The translations under genes were made by a program, and so were the position numbers. The notes below the pieces were generated by a model, which saw nothing but the letters and a program-made list of their open reading frames with translations, had not been told where the DNA came from and made no database searches. A DNA stretch of 64,000 bases from Thiomicrorhabdus cannonii (GTDB lineage Bacteria; Pseudomonadota; Gammaproteobacteria; Thiomicrospirales; Thiomicrospiraceae), in assembly GCF_013391695.1 (NCBI RefSeq), contig NZ_JACBGH010000001.1:496001-560000 (forward strand). Reading direction: 5' to 3'. How positions within the stretch are numbered: position 1 is the stretch's first letter; every line of letters begins with the position of its first letter. Below are positions 38,645 through 49,148 of this stretch, in pieces.

Positions 38645-40528
38645 CTAAATAGACAGTTTTTCGACACGCTTGTTGCCGTACATCAGGTTGATGATGGCGC
38701 GCGTGCCCAAAATCGCGGTAAACATCGACGTGGCGATACCGATCGACAAGGTGATCGCAAAGCCTTTAATCGCGCCGGTTCCAAAACTGAACAGTACAAT
38801 CGCCGCCAGCAAGGTCGTGATATTGGCATCGGCAATGGTCACAAACGCCTTTTCATAACCGGCGTAGATGGCGCTTTGCACCGAACTGGTTTTCAGCTCC
38901 TCGCGGATACGCTCAAAAATCAGCACGTTGGCATCGACCGCCATCCCCACGGTAAGGACGATACCGGCAATCCCCGGCAACGTCAGTGTGGCCTGCAGCA
39001 TCGAGAGCACCGCAACAATAATCACCAGGTTCAACGCCAAGGCCAAATTGGCCACCATGCCAAAGGTTTTGTAACGCCAGGCCATCAGCACCAATACCAG
39101 CAGGAAGCCGACCACCACCGACATAAAGCCCTGGTCAATATTATCCTGACCGAGACTCGGCCCGACGGTGCGCTCCTCGACAATCTCCATCGGTGCGGCC
39201 AAGGCACCGGCACGCAGCAACAGCGCCAAATCCTGCGCTTCCTGCGGCGAATCCAGACCGGTGATCTGGAAGCGGTTGGCAAACTGGCCACGAATCACCG
39301 CCGCGTTGATGACATCGCGGGTGGTGATGCGTTTCTTGACCTTCTCGCCGTTGACTTCAACGGTTTCCACGCGGTTCTCGATATAGACCACCGCCATGCG
39401 GTTGCCGACATTCTCTTTGGTGGTCGCCAGCATCTTGCGTCCGCCCGCGCCGTCCAGCGTCACGCTCACCATCGACGAGCCCTGCTGCGGGTCGATGCCC
39501 GACTGCGCGTTGATGACGTTCTCACCGCTGACAATCACACTGCGCTGCAGCAGAATCGGCGTGCCGTCACGGAAGTGGTACAACTTGGCGCCGTGTGGCG
39601 CATAACCGGTTTTCTCGGCCTGCAGCGCATCGCCGCGCTCTTCCACCAAACGGAATTCCAGCGTGGCGGTCGCCCCCAGAATCTCCTTGGCACGGGCCGT
39701 ATCCTGCACACCCGGCAACTGCACCACAATTCGGCGCTCACCCTGCTGCTGGATCACCGGCTCGGCAACCCCCAGCTCGTTGATACGGTTACGCAAGGTG
39801 GTGATGTTCTGCTGCAACGCAAACTTCTTGGTATCGGCAATCGCCTTGGGCGACAACGTCATCGCCAGCATCGGCGCGGCGCTTTCGGTATTGGGGAGAA
39901 TGTTCAGATCTTCGCCAAAATTTTCGCTGAGAACGCCCTGCGCCTGCTGCATGGATTCAACATCGCGGAATTTAACCAACAGCTCTTCCGACTCGTACTC
40001 CACGCCCAGATAACGTACCTTGCTTTCACGCAGACGGCCTTTGATCTCGTCGACATAACGCAGATACGCTTTTTCGACCGCCGCGTCCATATCGACGTCC
40101 ATCAAAAAGTGCACCCCGCCGCGCAAATCCAGGCCCAGATACATCGGCTGGGCGCCCAGATCACTCAGAAAGGCCGGTGTCGCCGGCGCCAGGTTCAACG
40201 CCACCACCGCCGAACGGCCCAGCGCATCCTTCAGCAGCGACTTGGCCTTGAGCTGGTCTTCGGTGTTGTCAAAACGGATGAGGAAACGGCCGTTCTCAAA
40301 TTCCGTGGATTTAACCGCCAACTGGGCTTCACTGAGGATTTTATTCACCTCCTGCTCGGTCGCCGTATTGAAAGTCACCGACTTGGCCGGCGAAATCTGC
40401 ACCGCCGGATCATCACCGAACAGATTCGGCGCGGCGTAGATCAGACCAATCACCGTGACCACCACCAACAACAGGTATTTCCAGGCGGGATAACGGTTTG
40501 CTATCACTTTTTGTTGTGTTTGAAACAT
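38645..40528 (-). CDS. secD: Protein translocase subunit SecD
   Basis: Partner of SecF in proton-driven preprotein export. The start at 40528 (MFQTQQKVIANRYPAWKYL) gives the family N-terminus with the first membrane helix; the open frame extends 24 codons further without a ribosome-binding site. Periplasmic P1 domain with GLDLRGGVHFLMDVD, then five C-terminal helices with GMAVDANVLIFERIREE. About 627 residues. Confidence 0.95.
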   Translation of the reverse strand: MFQTQQKVIANRYPAWKYLLLVVVTVIGLIYAAPNLFGDDPAVQISPAKSVTFNTATEQEVNKILSEAQLAVKSTEFENGRFLIRFDNTEDQLKAKSLLKDALGRSAVVALNLAPATPAFLSDLGAQPMYLGLDLRGGVHFLMDVDMDAAVEKAYLRYVDEIKGRLRESKVRYLGVEYESEELLVKFRDVESMQQAQGVLSENFGEDLNILPNTESAAPMLAMTLSPKAIADTKKFALQQNITTLRNRINELGVAEPVIQQQGERRIVVQLPGVQDTARAKEILGATATLEFRLVEERGDALQAEKTGYAPHGAKLYHFRDGTPILLQRSVIVSGENVINAQSGIDPQQGSSMVSVTLDGAGGRKMLATTKENVGNRMAVVYIENRVETVEVNGEKVKKRITTRDVINAAVIRGQFANRFQITGLDSPQEAQDLALLLRAGALAAPMEIVEERTVGPSLGQDNIDQGFMSVVVGFLLVLVLMAWRYKTFGMVANLALALNLVIIVAVLSMLQATLTLPGIAGIVLTVGMAVDANVLIFERIREELKTSSVQSAIYAGYEKAFVTIADANITTLLAAIVLFSFGTGAIKGFAITLSIGIATSMFTAILGTRAIINLMYGNKRVEKLSI

Positions 40529-40621
40529 AGTTGCATGTCCATTTCTAGGAAGACCCCGGGAAACCTCTTTTGTAAAAGCCGCAAACACTTTTAGGGTCAT
40601 TACACAGGGTATTTAAACAAC

Positions 40622-40646
40622 AAAAGGGGCAAAAGCCCCTTTTATT
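40622..40646. terminator. Hairpin between yajC and secD
   Basis: AAAAGGGGC/GCCCCTTTT with an AAAA loop, flanked by A- and T-rich sequence, 13 bases beyond the yajC stop. Looks like an intrinsic terminator or attenuator between yajC and secDF. Confidence 0.8.
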
Positions 40647-40658
40647 AACGTTTGACGA

Positions 40659-40988
40659 TCATTCGCCTTTTAGCGTGCCTTTTGGCAACAAGCGCGCAAT
40701 GTTCTGACGCTCGATTTTCACCACGACGTTATCGGCGATTTCCACATCGCAGAAAGTGTCGCTCAAGTCGCGGATTTTTCCGCCCATACCGCCGTAAGTC
40801 ACGACTTCATCGCCTTTTTTCAAGGCTTCAACCAGGGCTTTGTGTTCTTTGACCTTTTTCTGTTGTGGGCGAATCAACAAGAAGTAGAACACCACAAACA
40901 ACAGGATCAACGGAATCAATCCTTCCCATCCGCCGCCTTGGGCCGCTGCAGTTCCTTCTGCCATTGCATCGCTGATAAAAAAGCTCAT
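40659..40988 (-). CDS. yajC: Preprotein translocase subunit YajC
   Basis: Small single-helix accessory protein of the SecDF complex. The 109 residues include LIPLILLFVVFYFLLIRPQQKK, then the conserved cytoplasmic portion with GDEVVTYGGMGGKI. TAGGAGAAAACT precedes the ATG. Conserved position between tgt and secD. Confidence 0.94.
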   Translation of the reverse strand: MSFFISDAMAEGTAAAQGGGWEGLIPLILLFVVFYFLLIRPQQKKVKEHKALVEALKKGDEVVTYGGMGGKIRDLSDTFCDVEIADNVVVKIERQNIARLLPKGTLKGE

Positions 40989-41080
40989 AGTTTTCTCCTA
41001 ATCGTATAAAACGTGTCTATTAAATCCCGCCTATTGTGGCACAGCTTTTGGCAAAAATCTGCTAAAAATGCCGCAAAAAA

Positions 41081-41097
41081 ATCTCAACAGGCCACCC
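41081..41097 (+). repeat. Partial copy (12/17) of the dispersed repeat after tgt
   Basis: ATCTCAACAGGCC matches the 5' part of the repeat; the GGGT end is replaced. 22 bases beyond the tgt stop. Confidence 0.5.
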
Positions 41098-41118
41098 CTG
41101 CCAGGGCTTTAGGCGCCG

Positions 41119-42246
<1,128 letters not shown>

Positions 42247-42276
42247 TTAAGGGCGTTTGCAGACCGGCGCTTATGC

Positions 42277-42293
42277 ACCCGGCCTGCTGAGTT
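42277..42293 (-). repeat. Near-exact copy (16/17) of the dispersed repeat between queA and tgt
   Basis: Minus strand AACTCAGCAGGCCGGGT, immediately adjacent to the queA stop codon at 42294. Confidence 0.8.
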
Positions 42294-43349
42294 TTAATCG
42301 GGCTGTTTCGGCAAAATCAACATGGCATCGCCGTAACTGAAAAAACGGTACTCTTGGGCCACGGCGTGGGCATAAGCGTGCATGGTGTGCTCGTAACCCG
42401 CCAGCGCGGACACCAGCATAATCAGCGTCGATTCCGGCAGGTGGAAGTTGGTGATCAGCCCGTCCACTTCCTTGAACTGATAGCCCGGCGTGATAAAAAT
42501 GTCGGTTTCCCCCTGATAGGGTTCAATTTCGCCGGAAGCGCTGAAGCTGGCAGCACTCTCCAGACAGCGCACACTGGTGGTGCCCACGGCAAATACGCGT
42601 CCACCTTTGGCACGCGTCTGTCTGATCTGCTCCACCACTTCGGCGCTGACTTCCAGATATTCGGAGTGCATTTTGTGTGCGGCGATATCGTCCACCTGTA
42701 CCGGCTTGAAGGTGCCGGCGCCGACATGCAAGGTCACAAAACCGAGCGTAACCCCTTTGGCCTTGATCTCGTCCAGCAAGGCTTCATCAAAATGCAGTCC
42801 GGCGGTCGGCGCGGCGACCGCACCGGGCTTGGCAGAATAGACCGTCTGGTAGCGTTCCATGTCCTCCGCCTGGTCTTCGGCGCGTTCAATATAAGGCGGC
42901 AACGGCATGTGGCCGTATTGCTCGATCAGACTCAAAGCGGGCGTATCGCTTAGCACCTTGAGCACAAACAGCGCGTCTTCCCGTCCGAGCACTTCCACCT
43001 CAAAGGCATCCTCGATCCTCAGCACGGCACCCGCCTTGGGCGACTTGCTCGAACGCACATGGCTTAACAGCGTATGTTCGTCGAGCACGCGCTCGATCAG
43101 CAGCTCGACCTTGCCGCCGGTCGCCTTCTGCCCGAACAGGCGCGCCGGAATGACCTTGGTATTGTTAAACACCAGCATATCGTTGGGCTGCAGGTAATCC
43201 AGCAGATCGGGAAACTGGCGATCGTTGAGGCTTTGAGGGAGAGGCAGGTTCGGATCGAGCACCAGCAAACGGCTGCCGCGTCGCTGAGCGGTGGGCTGCT
43301 GGGCAATCAGATGTTCGGGTAGATCAAAGAAAAAGTCTTGTCGTTTCAC
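42294..43349 (-). CDS. queA: S-adenosylmethionine:tRNA ribosyltransferase-isomerase
   Basis: Converts preQ1 in tRNA to epoxyqueuosine using the ribosyl group of SAM. I assign a GTG start at 43349 because it gives the family N-terminus [19 protein letters not shown]; an ATG 48 bases upstream would add unsupported residues, and neither has a strong ribosome-binding site. [13 protein letters not shown] and TAGLHFD are characteristic. About 351 residues. Confidence 0.95.
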   Translation of the reverse strand: MKRQDFFFDLPEHLIAQQPTAQRRGSRLLVLDPNLPLPQSLNDRQFPDLLDYLQPNDMLVFNNTKVIPARLFGQKATGGKVELLIERVLDEHTLLSHVRSSKSPKAGAVLRIEDAFEVEVLGREDALFVLKVLSDTPALSLIEQYGHMPLPPYIERAEDQAEDMERYQTVYSAKPGAVAAPTAGLHFDEALLDEIKAKGVTLGFVTLHVGAGTFKPVQVDDIAAHKMHSEYLEVSAEVVEQIRQTRAKGGRVFAVGTTSVRCLESAASFSASGEIEPYQGETDIFITPGYQFKEVDGLITNFHLPESTLIMLVSALAGYEHTMHAYAHAVAQEYRFFSYGDAMLILPKQPD

Positions 43350-43496
43350 GCGGAAGCAGCGCCAGGGACTGCAAAACTGCAATCCGAAAGCGTCCATACA
43401 ATAAAACGCGCTATTTTCGCTTAAAAAGCACTTGCATTCAAGCGCTTAGACAAAGGGAATAAAGAGAGCATCGCGCCGATGAAAACGGCAGCGGCG

Positions 43497-45425
43497 CTAT
43501 TGCAGGCAGGCCCCGTTGGGAATACAACTGCCGGCTCCGAGTTTTGACAACGAAATATGTTCCGGCCCAACCGGACGGCTGAAAAGGTAGCCTTGGCCGA
43601 TATCGCACCCCAAGTCCATCAACAACTGACGCTGCTCTTCGGTTTCGATGCCTTCCGCCACCACCACCAAATCCAGATCGTGCGCCAGGTTGATAATGGA
43701 TTTGGCAATCGCATACTGACGTGAATCCTCCAGAATATTGACCACAAACGCACGGTCGACCTTGATGGTATCCAGCGGGAACATCGTCAGATAGTGCAAC
43801 GAGGCAAAGCCCGTGCCGAAATCGTCCAACGCAATCGAAAAACCTTCCGCCTTGAGGAGTTGAATCTTTTCGATACTGCGTTCGATATTGTTCAACAGCA
43901 CCGTTTCGGTCAGTTCGATCTGCACAGAAGCCGGGTTGACCCCCAAGCGTTTGAACTGGTTGATGGCCTGGTCGCAGAAGTTATCGTCCGCGAACTGGCG
44001 CGCCGACACATTGATGGAGTATTTCAGTTCAATCCCTTGGTGCTGCCATTTGGCGATTTGTCGTCCTGCCTGCGAAATCATGGATTCACTCAACATCCAG
44101 ATCAGCCCGGTTTCTTCGGAAACCGGAATAAACACCGCCGGAGACGGCGCCAATTCGCCATCCGGCGAAATCCAGCGGGCCAATACCTCCAGGCCGATTG
44201 TCTGGCCGCTCTTCAAATCCACCAGCGGCTGATAGTGCGGCTGAATCAAACCGTCATGCAAGGCGTGTTTGAGCCTAGTCTGCAACCCGATCATCTGCGA
44301 GGCATGATCGGCCATCTCCTGAGAGAAAAATTTGAAATTCAACCCCTGATTTTTCGCCTGAAACATCGCCGCATCGGCGCTCTTGATCAAGGTTTCCGGT
44401 TCAAGCCCATCTTGAGGATAAATCGCAACTCCGGCACTGACGCCTACACTCAAATGGTGCCCGCTAACCACAAACGGCTCCTCCAGCAAGCGGTTAAACT
44501 GGGACACGCATCCCTGAATGGCTGCGGCTGAAACATCGCCCTTTTTAACAATGACAAACTCATCCCCGCCAAAACGGCTGATAAGGCCCTTGCTACTGTC
44601 CAAACAACTTTGCTGAAAACGCAGCGCCACCTGTCTGAGCAACTCATCCCCCATGGTATGGCCGTAGGCATCGTTGACATATTTGAAGCGGTTTAAATCC
44701 AAAAACATCACCGCAAACTTCTGCCCCCCTTCAGCGCCGCGATCCTTTTCAATCAGCTCATTCATATAATCGGCGATATAGCGGCGATTCGGCAATTCGG
44801 TCAGCGGGTCGTAAAACCCCATTTTTTTCAGTTTGTCCTCGGTCAAATGACGTTCAGTCACATCGATATTGGTGGAGCGCACCCCGATGATCTGCCCTTT
44901 TTCATCGTGGATAGGGCCGCATAAATGTTGCAGCCAGCGCACCGACCCCGATTTGGTGACAATGCGAAACTCAATATGCTCCGGATGACCGTTGCCGTTA
45001 ACGTGGTGCAAATGCCCGTTCCATAACTCACGATCATCCGGATGAATAATACGATCCATAAAATTCGGCTGTGCATAGAACACGTCCGGTTCATAACCGG
45101 TCATTTCGAGCACCGCCGGCGAGACATACTCGTACTGCCCGGAAATGCTGCGGATGTAGGTGAACTCCAATGCAAAATCGACCGCCGCCTTGAAAAGCGA
45201 ACTGTCACGCGCGGCCTTCGCCTTAAGCAGGTTAAGCTTGGTCAATAAAAAAGCCACCAAAAGGGCCGCCAACGCAGGCATGACAAAATACGAAAGCTTC
45301 ATGTCGGCCTGCACCTGGCTGAACTGGATATAGGCAAATGGCATAATCAACAACAAACCGATGGCCACGGACTTTAAATAGATCAGCCACTTGTCTTTTG
45401 GATTAATGGTTTTGAATACGACCAC
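43497..45425 (-). CDS. Membrane-anchored PAS-GGDEF-EAL protein
   Basis: Cyclic-di-GMP turnover protein, 642 residues. Two N-terminal membrane helices (about 17-32 and 46-62), a PAS/PAC domain (about 85-205), a GGDEF domain with intact RFGGDEF (about 215-375) and an EAL domain with EVLARW, NVSARQF, ELTET and DDFGTGFASL. Both activities could be present, and the stronger cannot be told from sequence. The last 15 residues (GAGSCIPNGACLQ) contain two Cys and are unusual. It stands alone, left of the tRNA genes. Confidence 0.9.
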   Translation of the reverse strand: MVVFKTINPKDKWLIYLKSVAIGLLLIMPFAYIQFSQVQADMKLSYFVMPALAALLVAFLLTKLNLLKAKAARDSSLFKAAVDFALEFTYIRSISGQYEYVSPAVLEMTGYEPDVFYAQPNFMDRIIHPDDRELWNGHLHHVNGNGHPEHIEFRIVTKSGSVRWLQHLCGPIHDEKGQIIGVRSTNIDVTERHLTEDKLKKMGFYDPLTELPNRRYIADYMNELIEKDRGAEGGQKFAVMFLDLNRFKYVNDAYGHTMGDELLRQVALRFQQSCLDSSKGLISRFGGDEFVIVKKGDVSAAAIQGCVSQFNRLLEEPFVVSGHHLSVGVSAGVAIYPQDGLEPETLIKSADAAMFQAKNQGLNFKFFSQEMADHASQMIGLQTRLKHALHDGLIQPHYQPLVDLKSGQTIGLEVLARWISPDGELAPSPAVFIPVSEETGLIWMLSESMISQAGRQIAKWQHQGIELKYSINVSARQFADDNFCDQAINQFKRLGVNPASVQIELTETVLLNNIERSIEKIQLLKAEGFSIALDDFGTGFASLHYLTMFPLDTIKVDRAFVVNILEDSRQYAIAKSIINLAHDLDLVVVAEGIETEEQRQLLMDLGCDIGQGYLFSRPVGPEHISLSKLGAGSCIPNGACLQ

Positions 45426-45618
45426 TTATTACCCCTTGCTAGTGTTTCTTATTATCGGTCATAAAATTTTTAGAACTCGCATTATTAACAATTCCTATAA
45501 ATGCGTCAAAACACTTAATTTTATCTGCACCCTAATTTTGTAAATACCGTGGTTGCGCGCCCAACGCAATAACAGATGACTATTTTGGGATTTTTTTAAA
45601 TCAAATTGCATAAGCCGC

Positions 45619-45647
45619 TTGACACTTCCTAAAACCCTCTCTATAAT
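45619..45647 (+). promoter_or_regulatory. Consensus sigma-70 promoter for the tRNA pair
   Basis: TTGACA (45619-45624) and TATAAT (45642-45647) with exactly 17 bases between them. The tRNA-Leu gene begins 18 bases after the -10. Confidence 0.9.
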
Positions 45648-45664
45648 CCGCATCCACAAACAGT

Positions 45665-45751
45665 GCCAGTGTGGTGAAATTGGTAGACACGACGGATTCA
45701 AAATCCGTTGCCCTTAAAAGCGTGGCGGTTCGAGTCCGCCCACTGGTACCA
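45665..45751 (+). tRNA. tRNA-Leu (anticodon CAA)
   Basis: 87 bases including an encoded CCA. The acceptor GCCAGTG pairs with CACTGGT. The anticodon stem ACGGA/TCCGT closes a loop TTCAAAA, giving CAA and UUG decoding. A long variable arm (TTGCCCTTAAAAGCGTGGC region) and TTCGAGTCC T-loop confirm a class II leucine tRNA. Confidence 0.96.
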
Positions 45752-45791
45752 TCCTTTAAGCTCCGCTTAATTGACACCCAACCCCTTATAT

Positions 45792-45868
45792 ACGACCGTA
45801 GCTCAGCTGGTTAGAGCATCACCTTGACATGGTGGGGGTCGGTGGTTCGAGTCCACTCGGTCGTACCA
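45792..45868 (+). tRNA. tRNA-Val (anticodon GAC)
   Basis: 77 bases including an encoded CCA. Acceptor ACGACCG pairs with CGGTCGT. Anticodon stem CACC/GGTG closes the loop TTGACAT, giving GAC. TAGCTCAGCTGG D-arm and GGTTCGAGTCC T-arm are canonical. It is the last core gene before the AT-rich island, so its 3' end is a plausible integration site, but no duplicate of that end was found. Confidence 0.96.
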
Positions 45869-46097
45869 ATTTTTACTTCAAAATCAATAAGTTACAAACT
45901 TGTTAATTCTCTTGATTCATAGCATACTCGACCTAGGAACCTGTATAAAAATAGGTTAGTAGCTCATATCCTCTTACATACTATCTTCTAAATATTTTTC
46001 AAAATCACAAAGCACTGGCTTATTACTCGAAAATTCGTCAGCCTCAGTTGAGACTACAGACCTTTTTGAATTTTTTATTGAGACCTGAAAACATATT

Positions 46098-46529
46098 CAT
46101 CAGCGGTGTTGTGGATATTCAAGTCCCTTATCCAAACTTGAGGCAGCTTCAACGGGTTTTGCCCCCTTAAACTCTTTAGACCCCTTTGTAAGAATCCTCT
46201 TAATAAGATTTTGGAGGCCAACTCCAATTCCATTCGGTTGCCCCCCACAGAACTTATTCCCAGCGTTACTCCCACGTTTAGCTGTACGTAAGATCATAGG
46301 CTACCGCACTTAGGACAACTAGGAGAAATGTTTATAGGCTCTTCTTGCCTTACAACCCTCAGATTCTCGACATATTCTCTAGTCGTCTGCAATGAGCGCT
46401 CAAGCTTCCCTGACCCTATCGCCCCTGTGATTCTTCTAATGTCCTATTCAGACAGCACAGGCGTTTTCTTTGATTTGAGATATCTTACATAGCCCATGCC
46501 GTAAATCACATTAGGAGGCATATCAGTCA
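46098..46529 (-). pseudogene. Remnant of a NERD-type/zinc-ribbon protein
   Basis: Reading the minus strand, the frame gives MPPNVIYGMGYVRYLKSKK, a stop, IRRITGAIGSGKLERSLQT, SPSCPKCGSL, a stop, then ILRTAKRGSNAGNKFCGG. The last two pieces together are a topoisomerase-type C4 zinc ribbon (CPKCG..LRTAKRGSNAGNKF), seen at the C-terminus of nuclease-related-domain (NERD) or restriction-like proteins. In-frame stops at about 46446 and 46302 and loss of the second Cys pair show it is broken. The N-terminal half is missing, replaced by an IS3 fragment. Confidence 0.65.
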
Positions 46530-46654
46530 CCTATATGCACCTTTCGTTTAATCCGCCATCGCTTGAGAAGTTGAGAGAAGCACTCAGCGATTGAATTGTC
46601 ATTACAAGTGCTACAACTACTCATACTAACTTCTAGTCCATGATGTTTTAAGCG
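46526..46654 (-). pseudogene. IS3-family transposase (OrfB) C-terminal fragment
   Basis: The minus strand encodes LKHHGLEVSMSSC, then STCNDNSIAECFSQLLKRW. This matches the end of the rve/DDE core of IS3-family OrfB, where HG..SMS..G.C.DNA..E.FF..LK is diagnostic and the E in AECF corresponds to the catalytic Glu. Only about 40 codons remain, with stops on both sides. It adjoins the NERD remnant, suggesting an old insertion that truncated that gene. Confidence 0.65.
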
Positions 46655-46770
46655 TTAGTTTTTATATACGTACAACAAACAATTAGATAAGATTGTTGGC
46701 CATAAAATCATTGCAGTGAGTGCCCTTGGATAAGGTGCCTTGTATTTTTTATTTTTTATACGGGTTGTGT

Positions 46771-49131
46771 ATGGCGTTATTAAAAACAGCGGTATTTTTA
46801 GCATCAAGATTTTCAGAGTTTGAGTCCTTACGGTCAAAGTTGAATTTACTAATAACTAATTACCCCCATTTGCAGATGACTGCGTTAGATTTAAATAATG
46901 GAAGTGTTAGCCATCGTCCGCCATTAAAAGAGTGTTTAGGCTATGTGAAACAATCTGAGTTTATGATCTTGCTGATTGGAGACTCTTACGGAACCTTAGC
47001 ACCAGACTCTAATGAATCATTTACCCATCTTGAATATCTTGAAGCAATTAAGGAAGAAAATAACACGCGTGTATTGGTATTCGGAATCGGGAGTTGCTAT
47101 TCCGGTAACCGCATGCATTATTCGGATGATCCAAAGTTAGCCGCATGGCAAAGGCAAGTTGAAGAAAATCACACTATTGGCTTTTTTGAGCAAGGTATTT
47201 GCGAGAATGAAATCGCAGAAGAAATATTCAGAAAACTATTGGCCGCCATATATGAAAAACATTTTGGAGCACTCAGTTTAGCTGAAACAAGTGGCGAGTT
47301 TTCTTCTTTAGATGAGGACTTGGCTGAGTTTGTTTTGGACGATGCCGATATTGAGAAATTGGAAGAACGAAATTTTATAGAACCTCTTCTTGTAGATGAT
47401 CCAATAGAGTTAAGGGATACTTTATCGGCAATCTCAAATCCTGCTTACGTCACTGCAATTGAGCAGAGAAAAGAGGCAAAAAATGCTATGGATATTGGAG
47501 AGTATGCTATAGCCGTTAAACACTTGAAAAAGGCACTAGATGTAAGGCCTTTAGACTTAATTTCTAATTATTGGTTGGCACAGTTATACATTGCTATGGA
47601 TAAAAAATCTTTGGCAAATGAGTCAATAGACCTATCTCTTCGTGCGGCCAAAATTGCTAATCAAAATAACTTGCCATATAGAGCATCTGCATCATATATG
47701 GTTGCAGCTAAGGCAGCCAACTTAGCGGGACGTAACCAAGATGCAATTGAATTTGCTAAATCCGCTGTTGAGGTGGCGCCTAAGTTTTCTAGGGCTTACA
47801 TAGGTCTAGCGAGGCAATATGTTTTGTCTGGGGCTTTCAATGAGGCCGTAGATAGCATTAAAAAAGCATTTGACATTTACCCCAGAAGCTTATCTGAGGC
47901 CAGCGGAGATCCTGTTTTCCAGCTGATTCGACCTCAAATCAAACAAATGGTTGAATCATTAAAAGAAAGACTTGGTTCTGATTTGATTAGTCTAAATCAA
48001 GTTGGAAAGCAATTAGCTGGGATTGAAAACTCTAAATGGGCTGAGCAACGTTCTGGTTCCAGCTCATTACCTTCCATTATCCGAGCCTGTAAAAATACAA
48101 TAAAAGCACAACAGGAAATCGTTAAGAGACTTGCTGTCAAAGCTAATCGAGATCTTGCTGCTGTGGATGAAACGGCACAAGAACTACCTATTGAGCATGA
48201 GAAATTTGTCTTCCACAGTGTTAAAGCTGAGGCCTATATTTCAGAATGGTATATTCATGAAGGAGATGTCGTAAGACCAGGAGATAAAATTTGTACCATC
48301 TCATTTGTTCGATCCACAAAAAAAATCGATTGGTTCCATCGAGGAAGGGACAGTAGAAGGGTCATTAAATTAGCAGGGAGGGAGGATAAGCTCTCTGTTG
48401 CATCTCCAACGATTTATTCATTTGTACCTGCTAAATTACAAATAAAACCATTGTCAGGTGTTTTGAATTTTGAAAAAAAAATACAAGAAATTAATGGAAA
48501 GATATCTCAATTGCAGAGAGATAAAGAACAAATTCTTCAGAAAAAAGAAAATATTCCACAGAACATATTCTTGACCCTTCCTCCTTTACTATGGTTTGTG
48601 TTGTTAGGCGTAGTTTTGATTATCAGCATGAAATATGGGGTGTTTGGGTCGATTATATTCACCATTCTTATTATTGTTACCCTTATTGGGGTCGGTAAGC
48701 ACTTAGACGGTAAAAGGGAAGAACGCATTGGGAAACAATTAAGCCCGCTGAATGAAGAAGAACGAATGCTTAGACTCGAAGTAATCGGCTATGAGAACCA
48801 GATTGTTGCACTGCATAATCAGGCAGAAATTTCGGCACAAAATGCTCAGAAAGCTTTAAAGATTTTTGAAACTACTTCACTTGCAAAACAATTTAATCTG
48901 AGTCCATTCAAAAGCTTGGCTAGTGGAGAGGCAGGGGATGTAATTCGACTGTTCAAAAAAACCTCCCAAAGCTTGAGTGATATTAAACTTCGTGAAGTTA
49001 TTATTGTAGAGGATTTACCAGCATGGTTACGATACAGAGGATATGAGCAGAGCTTAACACATTTGTACAAAATTGAAAAAGTTGAAGGACGGAAAGTATT
49101 TTTATCACCTTTGGCTGTATATATCGATTAA
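46771..49131 (+). CDS. DUF4062-TPR protein with lipoyl-like and membrane segments
   Basis: 786 residues, start at 46771 (MALLKTAVFLASRFSEF). Residues about 1-165 fit DUF4062, a Rossmann/TIR-like sensor or effector domain (VFLASRFSEFESLRSKL; ILLIGDSYGTL; SFTHLEYLEAI; VLVFGIG). About 235-400 is TPR-like (AIAVKHLKKALDVRPLDLIS; DAIEFAKSAVEVAPKFSRA). About 485-520 resembles half of a biotinyl-lipoyl fold (AEAYISEWYIHEGDVVRPGD). A coiled coil (about 565-605) flanks two membrane helices (PPLLWFVLLGVVLII; SIIFTILIIVTLIGVG). It ends 17 bases before the next gene. AT-rich relative to the flanks. DUF4062 is frequent in bacterial conflict proteins; function here is inferred. Confidence 0.75.
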   Translation: MALLKTAVFLASRFSEFESLRSKLNLLITNYPHLQMTALDLNNGSVSHRPPLKECLGYVKQSEFMILLIGDSYGTLAPDSNESFTHLEYLEAIKEENNTRVLVFGIGSCYSGNRMHYSDDPKLAAWQRQVEENHTIGFFEQGICENEIAEEIFRKLLAAIYEKHFGALSLAETSGEFSSLDEDLAEFVLDDADIEKLEERNFIEPLLVDDPIELRDTLSAISNPAYVTAIEQRKEAKNAMDIGEYAIAVKHLKKALDVRPLDLISNYWLAQLYIAMDKKSLANESIDLSLRAAKIANQNNLPYRASASYMVAAKAANLAGRNQDAIEFAKSAVEVAPKFSRAYIGLARQYVLSGAFNEAVDSIKKAFDIYPRSLSEASGDPVFQLIRPQIKQMVESLKERLGSDLISLNQVGKQLAGIENSKWAEQRSGSSSLPSIIRACKNTIKAQQEIVKRLAVKANRDLAAVDETAQELPIEHEKFVFHSVKAEAYISEWYIHEGDVVRPGDKICTISFVRSTKKIDWFHRGRDSRRVIKLAGREDKLSVASPTIYSFVPAKLQIKPLSGVLNFEKKIQEINGKISQLQRDKEQILQKKENIPQNIFLTLPPLLWFVLLGVVLIISMKYGVFGSIIFTILIIVTLIGVGKHLDGKREERIGKQLSPLNEEERMLRLEVIGYENQIVALHNQAEISAQNAQKALKIFETTSLAKQFNLSPFKSLASGEAGDVIRLFKKTSQSLSDIKLREVIIVEDLPAWLRYRGYEQSLTHLYKIEKVEGRKVFLSPLAVYID

Positions 49132-49148
49132 TCAGAGGTGAAACTTTA

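Noticed and set aside
37601-40594. A 997-codon open frame on the plus strand across secF and secD
   Set aside because: It lies wholly antisense to two well-conserved genes, its translation is rich in His, Arg and Gln as expected of a shadow frame, and it shows no domain.
46075-46297. Two small minus-strand frames as intact genes
   Set aside because: They are pieces of the broken zinc-ribbon gene; the upstream part continues in frame across a stop codon.
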